Part shown: in pieces, positions 36,616 to 45,685 of the stretch
Layout of the letters: every line of letters starts with the position of its first letter
Numbering within the stretch: position 1 is the first letter of the stretch
Source of the DNA: CASICS01 sp045564455
GTDB taxonomy: Bacteria > Pseudomonadota > Gammaproteobacteria > Magnimaribacterales > AG-339-G14
Assembly: GCA_045564455.1 (NCBI GenBank)
Contig: JBJLHG010000002.1
Coordinates: 767,589-831,588, forward strand
Reading direction: 5' to 3'
DNA: 64,000 nt
Program-made: the position numbers and the translations under genes
The notes under the pieces: generated by a model
What the model was told of the DNA's origin: nothing
The model's input: the letters and a program-made list of their open reading frames with translations, nothing else
Databases searched by the model: none

Positions 36616-39513
36616 ATGAATAAAAAAATTTTTTTAATCTTTGTATTACTTTTTAACATAAATTTATTTTCAGCAGATTATGATGATGATGCTGCAAAAG
36701 TTGATTTTTATGTGCCAGGTATTTTGGCTAATGACGCAATATCTCAGGTAAATTTCCTATTATGTTTTTTAACAAATACAAATTTTGGAACTTTTACTAA
36801 TGCAGGTCCATACAAAGCTTTAATTGATGAACCTTCATGTGAAAAAGCTGATGGAACCGATGCAGTTGCAGAACAACAAGCAGCAACTGGTGGAAGTGCC
36901 GTAACTTCCACAGACACTGCAGCAGCTTCTGTTGAAGAAGTTACCTATAGCCCTGGTATTTTAAATGTAACTTCTAATACCGATGGTGTAATAACTGGAA
37001 ATGGCTGGTTTGATATTGAAATTGAGATGGGACCAGCAGTTTACGCTGCTTCAAAAGTATACGTGCAAAGTGTTTTAACGGCTGATAAAAACGAGACAGC
37101 TGGCCGACCTTATGGAAATTTTACTATGACTTATGAAATTAAAACTTCTGAAGCCGTTAATATGGGAGGAGGACAAACTCTGGCATCTGGAACAACTATT
37201 ATGCAAGGTTACCTAGACATACTTGGGACAAGGATAAAATACTATGAAGATGGTCCTTTTTTCACACCTAGATCGATTATGGGGGACGTTGTTAATAATA
37301 AGCGAGACGGGTATTTGCTTTCAAATATTCAGAAATTTTCTGGTAACGATACAGTAGATAATTACCAAGCAAGATACAGAATATTTCAAGATGATACGAA
37401 TGGGATTTATTGTCAGAGTTTTGATAGTGCGGTTAAGTATAATCAAGGTGCTCAAGGTTTAGTTGCTTCCACTACAACTTATGCCGATTCGACTGCATTT
37501 AACACTGAAATTGCAGATGCATTATCACAGAATCCATCCGCACAAGTCGAAACAGAAGGAGGAACAGCAGGAAGTATTACTGGAGAACATTGCTGGAGTA
37601 CTAATGTAGATGATGCAACTAGACAAGTTTATCAATATGGAACTTATTCAAGTTCAACAGGAGCTAAATACGACCTAACAAATACTTCTCTGTCTTTAGA
37701 AGCGAACTCTACGGACAATACTGCATTAACTAAATCTATTCATGCGCACGCTAGTTATTATGGAACACATGTTAGAGATTCAGATAAATCAAATGTTACC
37801 GATTCAACGGTCTTTAAAAATCAAAGAAATTCTTCCGATACAGATACTTATAATTTAAGAAAAAATTATTATCAGATCTTTCAAAAATCCTCTTCAACAA
37901 AAGCTCTTAATCAGTTAGATGGAGTTGGCTTTCAGTGGTATATAGGACATTACAAAACACATCCTACTTGGAGTTCTAAAATTGGCGACATTGGCCTGAA
38001 TTTGCCAACCACTGGAAATTGCGATGCTACTGATGGTAATTGCCCTGAATATTCAGGAATAATTTCCGTCAGCGGTAATGCCATTACCTTCACTGCTACT
38101 CATGGCATGGATTGGAATGCAAGGATAAAACCTTTTGAGTTGAATACTGCTTTGACTTTTACTTCAGCTAGCTGGGTAGAGCATATGACCCAAGGTTCAG
38201 GTTGGAATGAAAATATGTATTTCTATAATCCAGATTCTAGAGAGCAATATCGAATTCCTTATACCGCATTTCAAGAAGTTGGTAATCCATTGGTAAAAAT
38301 TACTAGCGAGTCTAAAGTTGATATCGCTGATTTAGAAGGAAAAACTTTTATATGTGTCGAACGATGTTTAGGCGCAACCAATTTGAATGATGCTATTTCA
38401 GAAGCATTTAGTAGCGTTGATGCTGAAGCTGCACCAGCAACATTAAATAAAACGCCTTATGTCGATAAAGGCCCTTATTTCAAAGTTGATTTCTATTACG
38501 ATAGCAACGGTAATGGCGATCAAGATGGATCTGAAAATACTGAAGGTGCAGGTCGATATAATAATATTGGCGGCGTAGTTGAGGCTGATTTATCTAGTTA
38601 CACCGTTACTAATGGAATACTTGTTGGTGCAAGTGTTGATGGGGGCAATATTGCCTGGTCATCAACAATTGCTGGAAAATTAAATTCCGAAAGTTATAGA
38701 AATGGCATAAGAAAATATAGCTATAAAACAAAAAATCCTTCTTATAACGAAGATAATTGGACTAACCGATATGGTCATTCTTTCCGTATGAATGCTGTGG
38801 AAAATACCAATAAAAGTAATATTAAATGTGAGGTTGATAGTAGTGGCAATTCAAGAGGTCATACCGATCGATATCGATCTGTTTCTCAGGATACTCTTTT
38901 GCTTGTGTCAGGAGATTCCTATTACTGTGCTGAAAAAATCAGAGACGGTAGTGTTACTTCTTATACTTTTGAATTAACCAAGAGACCCGATTATAGGGTT
39001 TACAATGCAACGGATGCACAAATTACTTCAATATCTGCACCAAAGAGCTATGAATATACTGTTCCTGCTAGCGGCATTACTTATAATTTTGCAAATACAA
39101 ATTTAGCAGGAAAAAAATATACACTTAAGTTTGAAGGTTTCGGAGAACTTCATAATTTTCCAGGACGAGTCTTCAACACATGTACTGGAGTTGAAGTTGG
39201 ACGATATGTTGATTCTTGGAATCAATGTTATCGATTCATTCCAGAGTTCACATTGCCTGATGGCGCAGTCTTGACTGATAAAACGGGTAGTGATCATATT
39301 AAGGTTAGAGCCTTAAAGGGGGACGAATACTTGAAAAAGCTTGTTAATTTGCCTACTGGAAGATCCTATACAAAAACTTTTAACGATTTACCTACTGCCA
39401 ATGATTTAGTTGCAGTTAGTACAGTTATTGGCAGTGTTCCAACGACTGGAATTCTTAATAACGGTAACGCTTCTGTAATTCAGGGAGAAACTGTAGCACC
39501 TCCAAGTCAGTAA
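36616..39513 (+). CDS. large secreted protein of unknown function (965 residues)
   Basis: I do not recognise this protein. It has a signal peptide (MNKKIFLIFVLLFNINLFSA, cut near residue 20) and then an acidic start DYDDDAAK. The body is rich in Ser, Thr, Asn, Tyr and Asp with scattered cysteines, as in extracellular or outer-membrane-associated proteins. Residues 629-640 form DxNxNGDQDGSE, a complete 12-residue EF-hand-like calcium loop. KVDFY occurs twice (near residues 29 and 623). It follows the copper lipoprotein by 18 bases and ends with a perfect hairpin (39520-39540), so the two genes probably form one unit. The role may be surface binding or an enzyme of a new family. Confidence 0.8.
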   Translation: MNKKIFLIFVLLFNINLFSADYDDDAAKVDFYVPGILANDAISQVNFLLCFLTNTNFGTFTNAGPYKALIDEPSCEKADGTDAVAEQQAATGGSAVTSTDTAAASVEEVTYSPGILNVTSNTDGVITGNGWFDIEIEMGPAVYAASKVYVQSVLTADKNETAGRPYGNFTMTYEIKTSEAVNMGGGQTLASGTTIMQGYLDILGTRIKYYEDGPFFTPRSIMGDVVNNKRDGYLLSNIQKFSGNDTVDNYQARYRIFQDDTNGIYCQSFDSAVKYNQGAQGLVASTTTYADSTAFNTEIADALSQNPSAQVETEGGTAGSITGEHCWSTNVDDATRQVYQYGTYSSSTGAKYDLTNTSLSLEANSTDNTALTKSIHAHASYYGTHVRDSDKSNVTDSTVFKNQRNSSDTDTYNLRKNYYQIFQKSSSTKALNQLDGVGFQWYIGHYKTHPTWSSKIGDIGLNLPTTGNCDATDGNCPEYSGIISVSGNAITFTATHGMDWNARIKPFELNTALTFTSASWVEHMTQGSGWNENMYFYNPDSREQYRIPYTAFQEVGNPLVKITSESKVDIADLEGKTFICVERCLGATNLNDAISEAFSSVDAEAAPATLNKTPYVDKGPYFKVDFYYDSNGNGDQDGSENTEGAGRYNNIGGVVEADLSSYTVTNGILVGASVDGGNIAWSSTIAGKLNSESYRNGIRKYSYKTKNPSYNEDNWTNRYGHSFRMNAVENTNKSNIKCEVDSSGNSRGHTDRYRSVSQDTLLLVSGDSYYCAEKIRDGSVTSYTFELTKRPDYRVYNATDAQITSISAPKSYEYTVPASGITYNFANTNLAGKKYTLKFEGFGELHNFPGRVFNTCTGVEVGRYVDSWNQCYRFIPEFTLPDGAVLTDKTGSDHIKVRALKGDEYLKKLVNLPTGRSYTKTFNDLPTANDLVAVSTVIGSVPTTGILNNGNASVIQGETVAPPSQ

Positions 39514-39519
39514 TTTATT

Positions 39520-39540
39520 GACCTTCTTTTTAAGAAGGTC
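39520..39540 (+). terminator. perfect 9-bp hairpin after the secreted-protein gene
   Basis: GACCTTCTT (39520-39528) and AAGAAGGTC (39532-39540) pair completely around a TTT loop, 7 bases after the stop at 39513. The tract that follows (TTAAATTA) is only weakly U-rich, so this is a probable but not classic intrinsic terminator. It separates the unit from the TIGR03643 gene, whose start is 15 bases downstream. Confidence 0.6.
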
Positions 39541-39554
39541 TTAAATTACGCTTT

Positions 39555-39812
39555 ATGGATCAAGATAGTTTAAATAGAATCATCGAAATGGCCTGGGAAG
39601 ACAGGACTCCTTTCGATATCATTTACAAAGAATTTAATATTACTCAAAACGATTTAGAGCGTTTGATGAGAAATAATTTAAAGCCAAGAAGCTTTAAACT
39701 TTGGAGAAAAAGAGTTTCAGGCAGAAAAACTAAACATTTGATCAAAAGAGGATTCTCTATTGGAAGACATAGATGCGATAGACAAGGAAAACTTGTTACT
39801 AAAAAAAGATAA
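39555..39812 (+). CDS. TIGR03643 family protein
   Basis: The 85-residue protein matches the TIGR03643 pattern from end to end: LNRIIEMAWEDRTPFDII, a FNITQNDLERLMR helix, and LKPRSFKLWRKRVSGRKTKH. The family is small, basic at its C-terminus and widespread in Proteobacteria and Bacteroidetes; its role is unknown, though the fold looks like a helix-turn-helix followed by a basic tail. Here the tail continues about 20 residues beyond the conserved block. It overlaps the next frame by 53 bases. Confidence 0.88.
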   Translation: MDQDSLNRIIEMAWEDRTPFDIIYKEFNITQNDLERLMRNNLKPRSFKLWRKRVSGRKTKHLIKRGFSIGRHRCDRQGKLVTKKR

Positions 39813-40086
39813 TTTTCAAAAAATCTACAAAGAACTATCTAAAGAAATAAATGAAGTTTCTTTTAAATCAAACAAAACTTCTATTGCTTTTACTTTTGAT
39901 TCTCAAAATCCTGACCCAATTGAAATTTCATTTGAAATCATCAATAAGCTTTATAGAGTATCGTACTGGGATGGCTACGCTGTAAATGAATATTACGACT
40001 ATAAAAATTTTAATAAGGCCTTCAAAAAGTTTGGTAAATTTTCCTTAAAAGCTTTAAGTAATATAAAAAAATTTGGAATTAAGTGA
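39760..40086 (+). CDS. unknown protein, overlaps TIGR03643 gene
   Basis: A 108-residue frame starting at a TTG that has GAGGA seven bases upstream, inside the TIGR03643 gene. The product has an acidic/basic N-terminus and then a run of beta-like segments (SIAFTFDS, PIEISFEI, LYRVSYWDGYAVNEYYDY) followed by a lysine-rich helix. I do not recognise it. The 53-base overlap is unusually long for this genome; a shorter version from a TTG at 39793 would overlap by 20. It converges on the membrane protein at 40089 with a 2-base gap. Confidence 0.55.
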   Translation: MEDIDAIDKENLLLKKDNFQKIYKELSKEINEVSFKSNKTSIAFTFDSQNPDPIEISFEIINKLYRVSYWDGYAVNEYYDYKNFNKAFKKFGKFSLKALSNIKKFGIK

Positions 40087-40088
40087 TT

Positions 40089-40640
40089 TTAGATAAAAAC
40101 TAATACAGCTGCTATTGTTGTTAATAATGTAGAGCCTGAAATTCCCTGAACATTTCTATCTAGCTCATAAGATTTTCCTAAAAGTTTAATATGGACTGGC
40201 GGAACACCATTTACATCATTAAGCTTGCCGCCATAAAGAGACATTGACAAAAGAGCTATCCAAAAACTTATTAGCCATATAAAAACCAACGTAATTGCAA
40301 TCAATAAATTAGAAAAACTTGGCGCTATCCATAATAAAAACACCACAAAGTATCCAGTTGCAGCTAGCGCGCATACTTGCCATACCAAATGATAGCGAGC
40401 ATGGCCTGTCCACAAAGGATTGCTAGCATGAGATTCATTGAAGTCTATTAAGGGAGCAATTATGCCAAGGCCAAAGGCAGTAATAGAAATTAAAACTTTA
40501 GCAATAAATATGAGCTCATATGAGGAGAAAGTTAATGCCCAGATTGACCAGAGAATAGCTATGCCAGCTAATTTCCCAAAATTTTCTTGAGCTTTTAAAG
40601 CAAATGAAAATAATTTACTTCTTTTCTGGTTTTCAAGCAT
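40089..40640 (-). CDS. four-helix integral membrane protein of unknown function
   Basis: The 183-residue protein has four hydrophobic segments: about 23-40, 46-62, 88-108 and 111-131. The loop between the second and third is conserved-looking, DFNESHASNPLWTGHARYHLVWQV (shown here from about residue 67, with H71, N74, P75, H80 and H84). That loop resembles small quinol- or heme-like membrane families with a NPxWxxHARxH element (I recall DUF6640), but I am not certain. It lies 5 bases after the FAH-family gene on the same strand and is probably the last gene of the aromatic operon. Confidence 0.65.
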   Translation of the reverse strand: MLENQKRSKLFSFALKAQENFGKLAGIAILWSIWALTFSSYELIFIAKVLISITAFGLGIIAPLIDFNESHASNPLWTGHARYHLVWQVCALAATGYFVVFLLWIAPSFSNLLIAITLVFIWLISFWIALLSMSLYGGKLNDVNGVPPVHIKLLGKSYELDRNVQGISGSTLLTTIAAVLVFI

Positions 40641-40645
40641 TTATC

Positions 40646-41554
40646 TTATTTTTTTGCATTAGCCATCATGCCTTTAAGAAATTCAGGAATTATTTCTGCT
40701 CTTGAATGATCTGAGATTCTGACACATTTGTTTTCTATCGTTCCTAAGCCTTCAATAGTCGTAGTAATAACATCTCCATCTTTTAGAAAAATACCTTTGG
40801 CTATACCGACACCTGCTGGGGTTCCTGTCCAGATTGTGTCACCAGTTTTTAAAGTAACTATTTCAGATAAATAGGAGATTATTGCAGGGACGTCAAAAAT
40901 TAAATCACTGGTATTTTCTTTTTGAACAGTTTCTCCATTAATTTGGCACTCTAAATTTAAACCTGATTTGTCATCAACTAAATCAGGAGAAACTAAAAAA
41001 GGTCCCATCGGTCCAAACGTATCAAATGATTTGCCTAAATTAAACATCGGCGGAGTGGAGGCAAATTGAGCAGGACGATCTGATATATCCTGTCCTACAC
41101 ACATTCCAGCCACGTGATCCCAAGCATCGTCTTTGCTAATGTCTTTCCCTTCCTTACCAATGACTACGACTAATTCAGCTTCATAATCAACATAATTACT
41201 ACGCATTTCAACTTCATCAGTTGGACCTACAAAACATGAAGTATGTTTCGTAAAAACCATTGGTACTTCAGGGATTTCCATATTGCTTTCTTCGGCATGT
41301 TTTTTATAGTTTAGACCTATCGCATAACTATTTTTGCTAGCGGGCACTGGATTATCTAATTTAACATCACTTAAATTTCCCGTAGCATTTGTTTCTAATA
41401 AACCAGCATACAATCGGCTTAATTCATCAGACGAAGATAATGCTTCAACAGTATCTGAACTAATTGAATTATTTGATATAGATGCTAAATCATAATATTT
41501 ATCATTTTTAATTAGAGCAGCTTTGCCTGCAATACTTCCTATTTTAAAACTCAT
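40646..41554 (-). CDS. fumarylacetoacetate hydrolase family protein
   Basis: The 302-residue protein has the FAH C-terminal domain: YAIGLNYKKHAEE, the metal-binding VDYEAELVVVIG (two glutamates), GQDISDRPAQF and GKSFDTFGPMGPF, then TIWTGTPAGVG. Members hydrolyse or decarboxylate diketo acids made by ring cleavage (HpcE, MhpD-like, acylpyruvases). With an extradiol dioxygenase-like gene and a ring hydroxylase in the same operon, hydrolysis of a ring-fission product is a good inference. It has an AAGGAG site inside the end of the hydroxylase gene and overlaps it by 11 bases. Confidence 0.9.
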   Translation of the reverse strand: MSFKIGSIAGKAALIKNDKYYDLASISNNSISSDTVEALSSSDELSRLYAGLLETNATGNLSDVKLDNPVPASKNSYAIGLNYKKHAEESNMEIPEVPMVFTKHTSCFVGPTDEVEMRSNYVDYEAELVVVIGKEGKDISKDDAWDHVAGMCVGQDISDRPAQFASTPPMFNLGKSFDTFGPMGPFLVSPDLVDDKSGLNLECQINGETVQKENTSDLIFDVPAIISYLSEIVTLKTGDTIWTGTPAGVGIAKGIFLKDGDVITTTIEGLGTIENKCVRISDHSRAEIIPEFLKGMMANAKK

Positions 41555-43094
41555 TTTTTTTCTCCTTATTTAAGTTAAAACCTATTCTATCTTTTAAATC
41601 ATCTATTAAATCTGAAAGTGAAATGTCTTCGTCTGTTAAGCCAAATACATATTTATCCGGTCTGACTAAGTAGATTTTATTTTCTTCAATCATTGATGAC
41701 ATCCATATATTACTTTCAACCATTTTCTTATCTAGATTAACAATCTTAGTTCCGATCGAGTCAAGAAATTCTTTTTCTTCTACATTAAGATCAATTGAAC
41801 TTCTAGATACTATTGCAAAATTATCTCCTAATAGGTAATCACATCGTTCTTGGACCAAACCTTCTGAATATAAAACTGGTTGAGGAAATAAATCTCCAGT
41901 CATTGAATGTGGATTAGATTTACCTAGATAAAATATTCCTTCATCAAGAGGCGGAATTACAAAAGATCCATAGCCTTTGGCTACTAATTCAAGTGGCACA
42001 TCTTCTTTGTTAGGAGTGTGTGCATAAGCCTCCATTAGCTGGCCTATGCCTAACGAATTTTCTACAATAAATTTAGCGTGAGGCTTTCTTTCAATTTGAT
42101 AGCTTTTTAATAGAGCATCGTTCAAATCATAATTATGTATCATGCCTATTTTCCATGACAAATTCATTGCATCACGGCATCCGGTCATCATCCCTTCACC
42201 CATAAATGGTGGATTTTGATGAGCTGCATCGCCAACTAAAAAACAATTATCTTTCTGAAATTCATTGGCGAGAACAGAGTTAAATTGATAGATAGCTTTT
42301 CTTAAGATTTTGTATTGATTTGGCTTTAACCACGGAGAAAGCAATTTATTAATGTTCTCATCGGAAGAAAATTCTTCAATATTATCATCCTCAAAAATTT
42401 CAAACTCCCATCTTTTAAAAGGAGCATGAGTAGGGATGTATGTTCCTATTCTCTTGGGGTCACATATTTGTATAGCAACGTCACTCAGATTAACATCATC
42501 AGTTATTTCAACATCAATAATTATCCAATTACGATTATAATTTAAGTCTTCTTGAGTAATTTTCTTAATTTCTCTTACTTTGCTATTTGCACCATCGGCT
42601 CCAATCAAATAATCAGTTCTATAATTATTTACCTCATTAGTTTCTATATTTTTTACTAAACAGACTATTTCATTACCATCATCTTCAGCGCTTACTAACT
42701 CTTGTAAAACCATTGTGTCGCAACTAGAGTTTTTTAATTTTTCTCTTATTTCCTTGTCGGTATAAGGTTGATGAAACATATTCATTGGCGCCCATCCATT
42801 CGGCGTAATTAAATCCTTAGCCATCAAAGGCTCACCAATATATTCTAAATTTTCATCAACAAATCCTGCGCCATCAGGACGATCGCTATTACGCAGGTAG
42901 ATGTCTTCAAGATCAAGGCTTTGATGCATTCTTAATCCTTGATCGCTCATACTTACTGCTCTAGGTAATTGATAGATATCCTCCTCCTTATCAAAAGCCA
43001 AAACACTTAATCCTTGTTTTTCAAGAAGTAGCGACATAAAACTTCCTACCGGCCCTAAACCAACTACTATAGCGTCATATTTATCCTTCATCAT
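41544..43094 (-). CDS. FAD-dependent aromatic hydroxylase (MhpA-like)
   Basis: The 516-residue flavoprotein has the Rossmann motif VVGLGPVGSFMSLLLEKQG (about 11-29), RAVSMSDQGLRM, an IGADGANSKVRE motif and the second FAD site NCFLVGDAAHQNPPFMGEGMMTG. This is the class A phenol/3-hydroxyphenylpropionate hydroxylase type (MhpA, PheA, resorcinol hydroxylase), which adds a hydroxyl to a phenolic ring using NAD(P)H and oxygen. It overlaps the sulfatase gene by 4 bases and the FAH gene by 11. The order fits hydroxylation, ring cleavage and hydrolysis. Confidence 0.92.
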   Translation of the reverse strand: MMKDKYDAIVVGLGPVGSFMSLLLEKQGLSVLAFDKEEDIYQLPRAVSMSDQGLRMHQSLDLEDIYLRNSDRPDGAGFVDENLEYIGEPLMAKDLITPNGWAPMNMFHQPYTDKEIREKLKNSSCDTMVLQELVSAEDDGNEIVCLVKNIETNEVNNYRTDYLIGADGANSKVREIKKITQEDLNYNRNWIIIDVEITDDVNLSDVAIQICDPKRIGTYIPTHAPFKRWEFEIFEDDNIEEFSSDENINKLLSPWLKPNQYKILRKAIYQFNSVLANEFQKDNCFLVGDAAHQNPPFMGEGMMTGCRDAMNLSWKIGMIHNYDLNDALLKSYQIERKPHAKFIVENSLGIGQLMEAYAHTPNKEDVPLELVAKGYGSFVIPPLDEGIFYLGKSNPHSMTGDLFPQPVLYSEGLVQERCDYLLGDNFAIVSRSSIDLNVEEKEFLDSIGTKIVNLDKKMVESNIWMSSMIEENKIYLVRPDKYVFGLTDEDISLSDLIDDLKDRIGFNLNKEKKNEF

Positions 43095-44653
43095 TTGCTT
43101 CTTTTGAAAAAATAAATGGTTAAACCAATAATTAAAATAAAGGAAATTAGATAGTATTTAAATGCTTGTATTAAAATCCAAAGAGAAATAATAAAACCGT
43201 AAAAAGAAGAAGGGGGTTTAAATATTTCATAATTCTGTTCTGCCCAAGGTGAACCAAACTCTCTTCCTCCTTGAGCATCATCTCCATGAAGATAAGCATG
43301 TGCTGGATTCATATCTCCTATTACATCTCTTTCTGGCATTGAATGAAGAGTCTCTTTCATTTGCTTAAAAATTTTTGGTTCTTGCTCAGATAAATCATTT
43401 TCTTCATATGGATCATCAATAATATTAAAAAGACTATAAGATCCTGAAAGAAAATCTGGCAGAATTTGAGGTTTTTTATAGTAAAGTTTCCATTGATTAT
43501 TAAATAATGCTCGTTCATCGGCAATAATTCTTGCTCCTATGAAAGCATTTTGTGGTGGCTGTATAGTGTTATTCAGCAAGTTTTTCCATTTGTTTCTTCC
43601 ATCTATAGCTGCATCTTTAGGAAGCTTTATTCCCGCAGCCGCTAAAAGCGTTGGTAGAATATCTTGAACAAAAAAGAATTGATCTGATTTGGAATTTTCG
43701 ATAACGCCTTTCCACCAAATAGACGCTGGAATTCTTATTCCTCCTTCTAAGGCAGAAGTTTTACTGCCTTTTAAACCGCCAGTGCTACCTTTAGCATTTA
43801 CTAGATTAGGAGCGACAACTTTTGTGATTGCATCAACATCATAAACTGGACCATTATCGCTAAAAAAAACAATAATAGTTTCTTCTAAAATCTCTTGGTC
43901 TTTTATGGCATTTATAATCTTTCCTATTTCAGCATCTAAGGCAAATATATTAGCGGCATATACTCTTTCTTTTTCATCTTCGATATAAGAAAAAGATTCA
44001 ACAATTTCAATTGGTGCTTGAATTGGAGTATGTGGGGCATTGAAGGCGATATATAAAAATAAAGGGGTTTCTTTATCTCTTCTTTTTATAATATTAACAG
44101 CTTCGTTAGCAATTAATTCTGTTGAGTATCCTTCTTCTCTTAAGGCTGTATTATCTCGATGCCAATCTAGACGTCCAGCTGCTGTATGATCAAAATAACC
44201 TATTCCACCAGTCATGTGACCATAAGTTGAGTCAAATCCTCTATTAGAAGGCCAAAATTTTTCATCTGACATTCCTAAATGCCATTTTCCTGACAAAGCT
44301 GTTTGATAGCCAGCTTCTTTAAAATATTGGGGCATTATTTTTATTTCTATAGGAAGTCCTACTTGTTCAGCTGCTGGATTCATCATAGGTCTCACGACTC
44401 CATGATTAAAAATATGCATTCCCGTCAGCAATGATGCTCGAGTAGGACTGCATACAGGGTTTGAATAAAAGCGATTCATCTCTAATCCATTACTAGCTAA
44501 TTTATCTATATTCGGAGTAGGGATGAAGCCGCCATGATATGAAACATCTCCCCAGCCAAGATCGTCTGTCAAGATAATAATGATGTTAGGTTTTTTTTCT
44601 GCAAATAAACTCAACGAGCAAGTTACTAGCAGAAGCAAAATAATATGCTTCAT
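43091..44653 (-). CDS. secreted arylsulfatase-type sulfatase
   Basis: The 520-residue protein has a signal peptide (about 1-18), the metal-binding start NIIIILTDDLGWGDVSYHGG (D30, D31) and the formylglycine motif CSPTR (C68) followed by ASLLTG. GKWHLG and a later FFSDNGP complete the active site. A hydrophobic helix (about 490-512) followed by KRSK at the C-terminus may anchor it in the membrane. S1-type sulfatases remove sulfate esters from aryl or carbohydrate compounds. Lying between a ring hydroxylase and an extradiol dioxygenase-like gene, an aryl sulfate substrate is plausible. A separate maturase (anSME or FGE) must exist elsewhere. Confidence 0.93.
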   Translation of the reverse strand: MKHIILLLLVTCSLSLFAEKKPNIIIILTDDLGWGDVSYHGGFIPTPNIDKLASNGLEMNRFYSNPVCSPTRASLLTGMHIFNHGVVRPMMNPAAEQVGLPIEIKIMPQYFKEAGYQTALSGKWHLGMSDEKFWPSNRGFDSTYGHMTGGIGYFDHTAAGRLDWHRDNTALREEGYSTELIANEAVNIIKRRDKETPLFLYIAFNAPHTPIQAPIEIVESFSYIEDEKERVYAANIFALDAEIGKIINAIKDQEILEETIIVFFSDNGPVYDVDAITKVVAPNLVNAKGSTGGLKGSKTSALEGGIRIPASIWWKGVIENSKSDQFFFVQDILPTLLAAAGIKLPKDAAIDGRNKWKNLLNNTIQPPQNAFIGARIIADERALFNNQWKLYYKKPQILPDFLSGSYSLFNIIDDPYEENDLSEQEPKIFKQMKETLHSMPERDVIGDMNPAHAYLHGDDAQGGREFGSPWAEQNYEIFKPPSSFYGFIISLWILIQAFKYYLISFILIIGLTIYFFKRSK

Positions 44654-44677
44654 AAGATTCCCTTAAATTCTGATAGA

Positions 44678-45685
44678 TTAACCGTTTCTAGCGTCACCAA
44701 AAGTATCAAAATTGATATCTGGTCCCCATTGAGACGGTCCTGGCCCATCAGACTCTAAGCCATCTTGAGTAACATCAATTTCATTTGGCGGTACAGTATT
44801 ATCGAAGTAATCCCCATCAGTTTGATGTTCATGAGTCTGTTCAAAAGGGCTTCTCCAGTAATCAAATACTTGTGCGCCTTGATAATGCCTTCCAACACCC
44901 CATTCCAACTCATAGTTAAATTGTTCTTTATTTCTCTGCATGATTTCATGTCCTCGAAGCACATCATCTATGTGAAGCATTTCAAAAGAAACATGATTTA
45001 AACCAGGCTTTCCTTCAGAGGCCATTTGCGCAGGTAACCAAAAAATAGTGTGGTGGTCGGCTGGCTCTGCTCCTTTGTCTAATCTCGCAAAAATTCCTAG
45101 CATAGGCGTATTTGGATCTTTTGGATCGCCTGGAAAAAGTTTATCAGTGGCTATAATTCCTAAATGCTCGTTATACCATTCTAAAGCACCTGGAATATCA
45201 TTTGAGTTGATTCCATAATGACCAAATCTAATGATGGTAGGTGGAGTCCCTTTTTGCCATCGTTTTCTTTGATTAATTCGTTTAACTTGACCTCCTTCAT
45301 TACTAGGCATTGGACTTAATGAATCATGCTCTCTATCTTTAACTCCAAAACAAACTTCTACTCCAATACCATCAGGATCAATTCCTCTTGAAATAAAACC
45401 TCCACCAGGAGTCGTTAACTCTTCGATTTCTGAAAATGCCTTAGCTTGACTAATTTTTTCTAGATCTTCCATTGAAGCAGCCTTGAACGTAGCACCAAGG
45501 AATTTCTTTTCTCCTTTTTTGGTAACTTCCAAAAATGGCTCGGGACCGTCTCCTCGCATAATTAATGTATCTGATGTTTTTTCTACGGTATGCATTCCAA
45601 AATGAATTAAAAACTGTTCCTGTATGTCTAAATCAGGACATTGAAGAGTACAATATTGCACTCCGATTGCTTTTATAATTGGCAT
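44678..45685 (-). CDS. VOC family extradiol ring-cleavage dioxygenase-like protein
   Basis: The 335-residue protein holds two VOC modules. The C-terminal one carries H156 in RFGHYGIN, H231 in GLNHVSFE and E282 in WRSPFEQTHEHQ, the two-His-one-Glu iron set of type I extradiol dioxygenases (BphC, catechol 2,3-dioxygenase). H211/H212 and Y268 or Y277 are candidates for acid-base roles. Such enzymes open catechol rings next to the hydroxyls. It starts 0 bases after the GST stop and has AGGAAAG as ribosome site. A flavin hydroxylase and an FAH-type hydrolase share its operon. Confidence 0.88.
   Translation of the reverse strand: MPIIKAIGVQYCTLQCPDLDIQEQFLIHFGMHTVEKTSDTLIMRGDGPEPFLEVTKKGEKKFLGATFKAASMEDLEKISQAKAFSEIEELTTPGGGFISRGIDPDGIGVEVCFGVKDREHDSLSPMPSNEGGQVKRINQRKRWQKGTPPTIIRFGHYGINSNDIPGALEWYNEHLGIIATDKLFPGDPKDPNTPMLGIFARLDKGAEPADHHTIFWLPAQMASEGKPGLNHVSFEMLHIDDVLRGHEIMQRNKEQFNYELEWGVGRHYQGAQVFDYWRSPFEQTHEHQTDGDYFDNTVPPNEIDVTQDGLESDGPGPSQWGPDINFDTFGDARNG

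Noticed and set aside
39555..40086. The two small overlapping genes as a toxin-antitoxin pair.
   Set aside because: The first matches TIGR03643 along its length, a family without known toxin or antitoxin role, and the second has no toxin-like motif.
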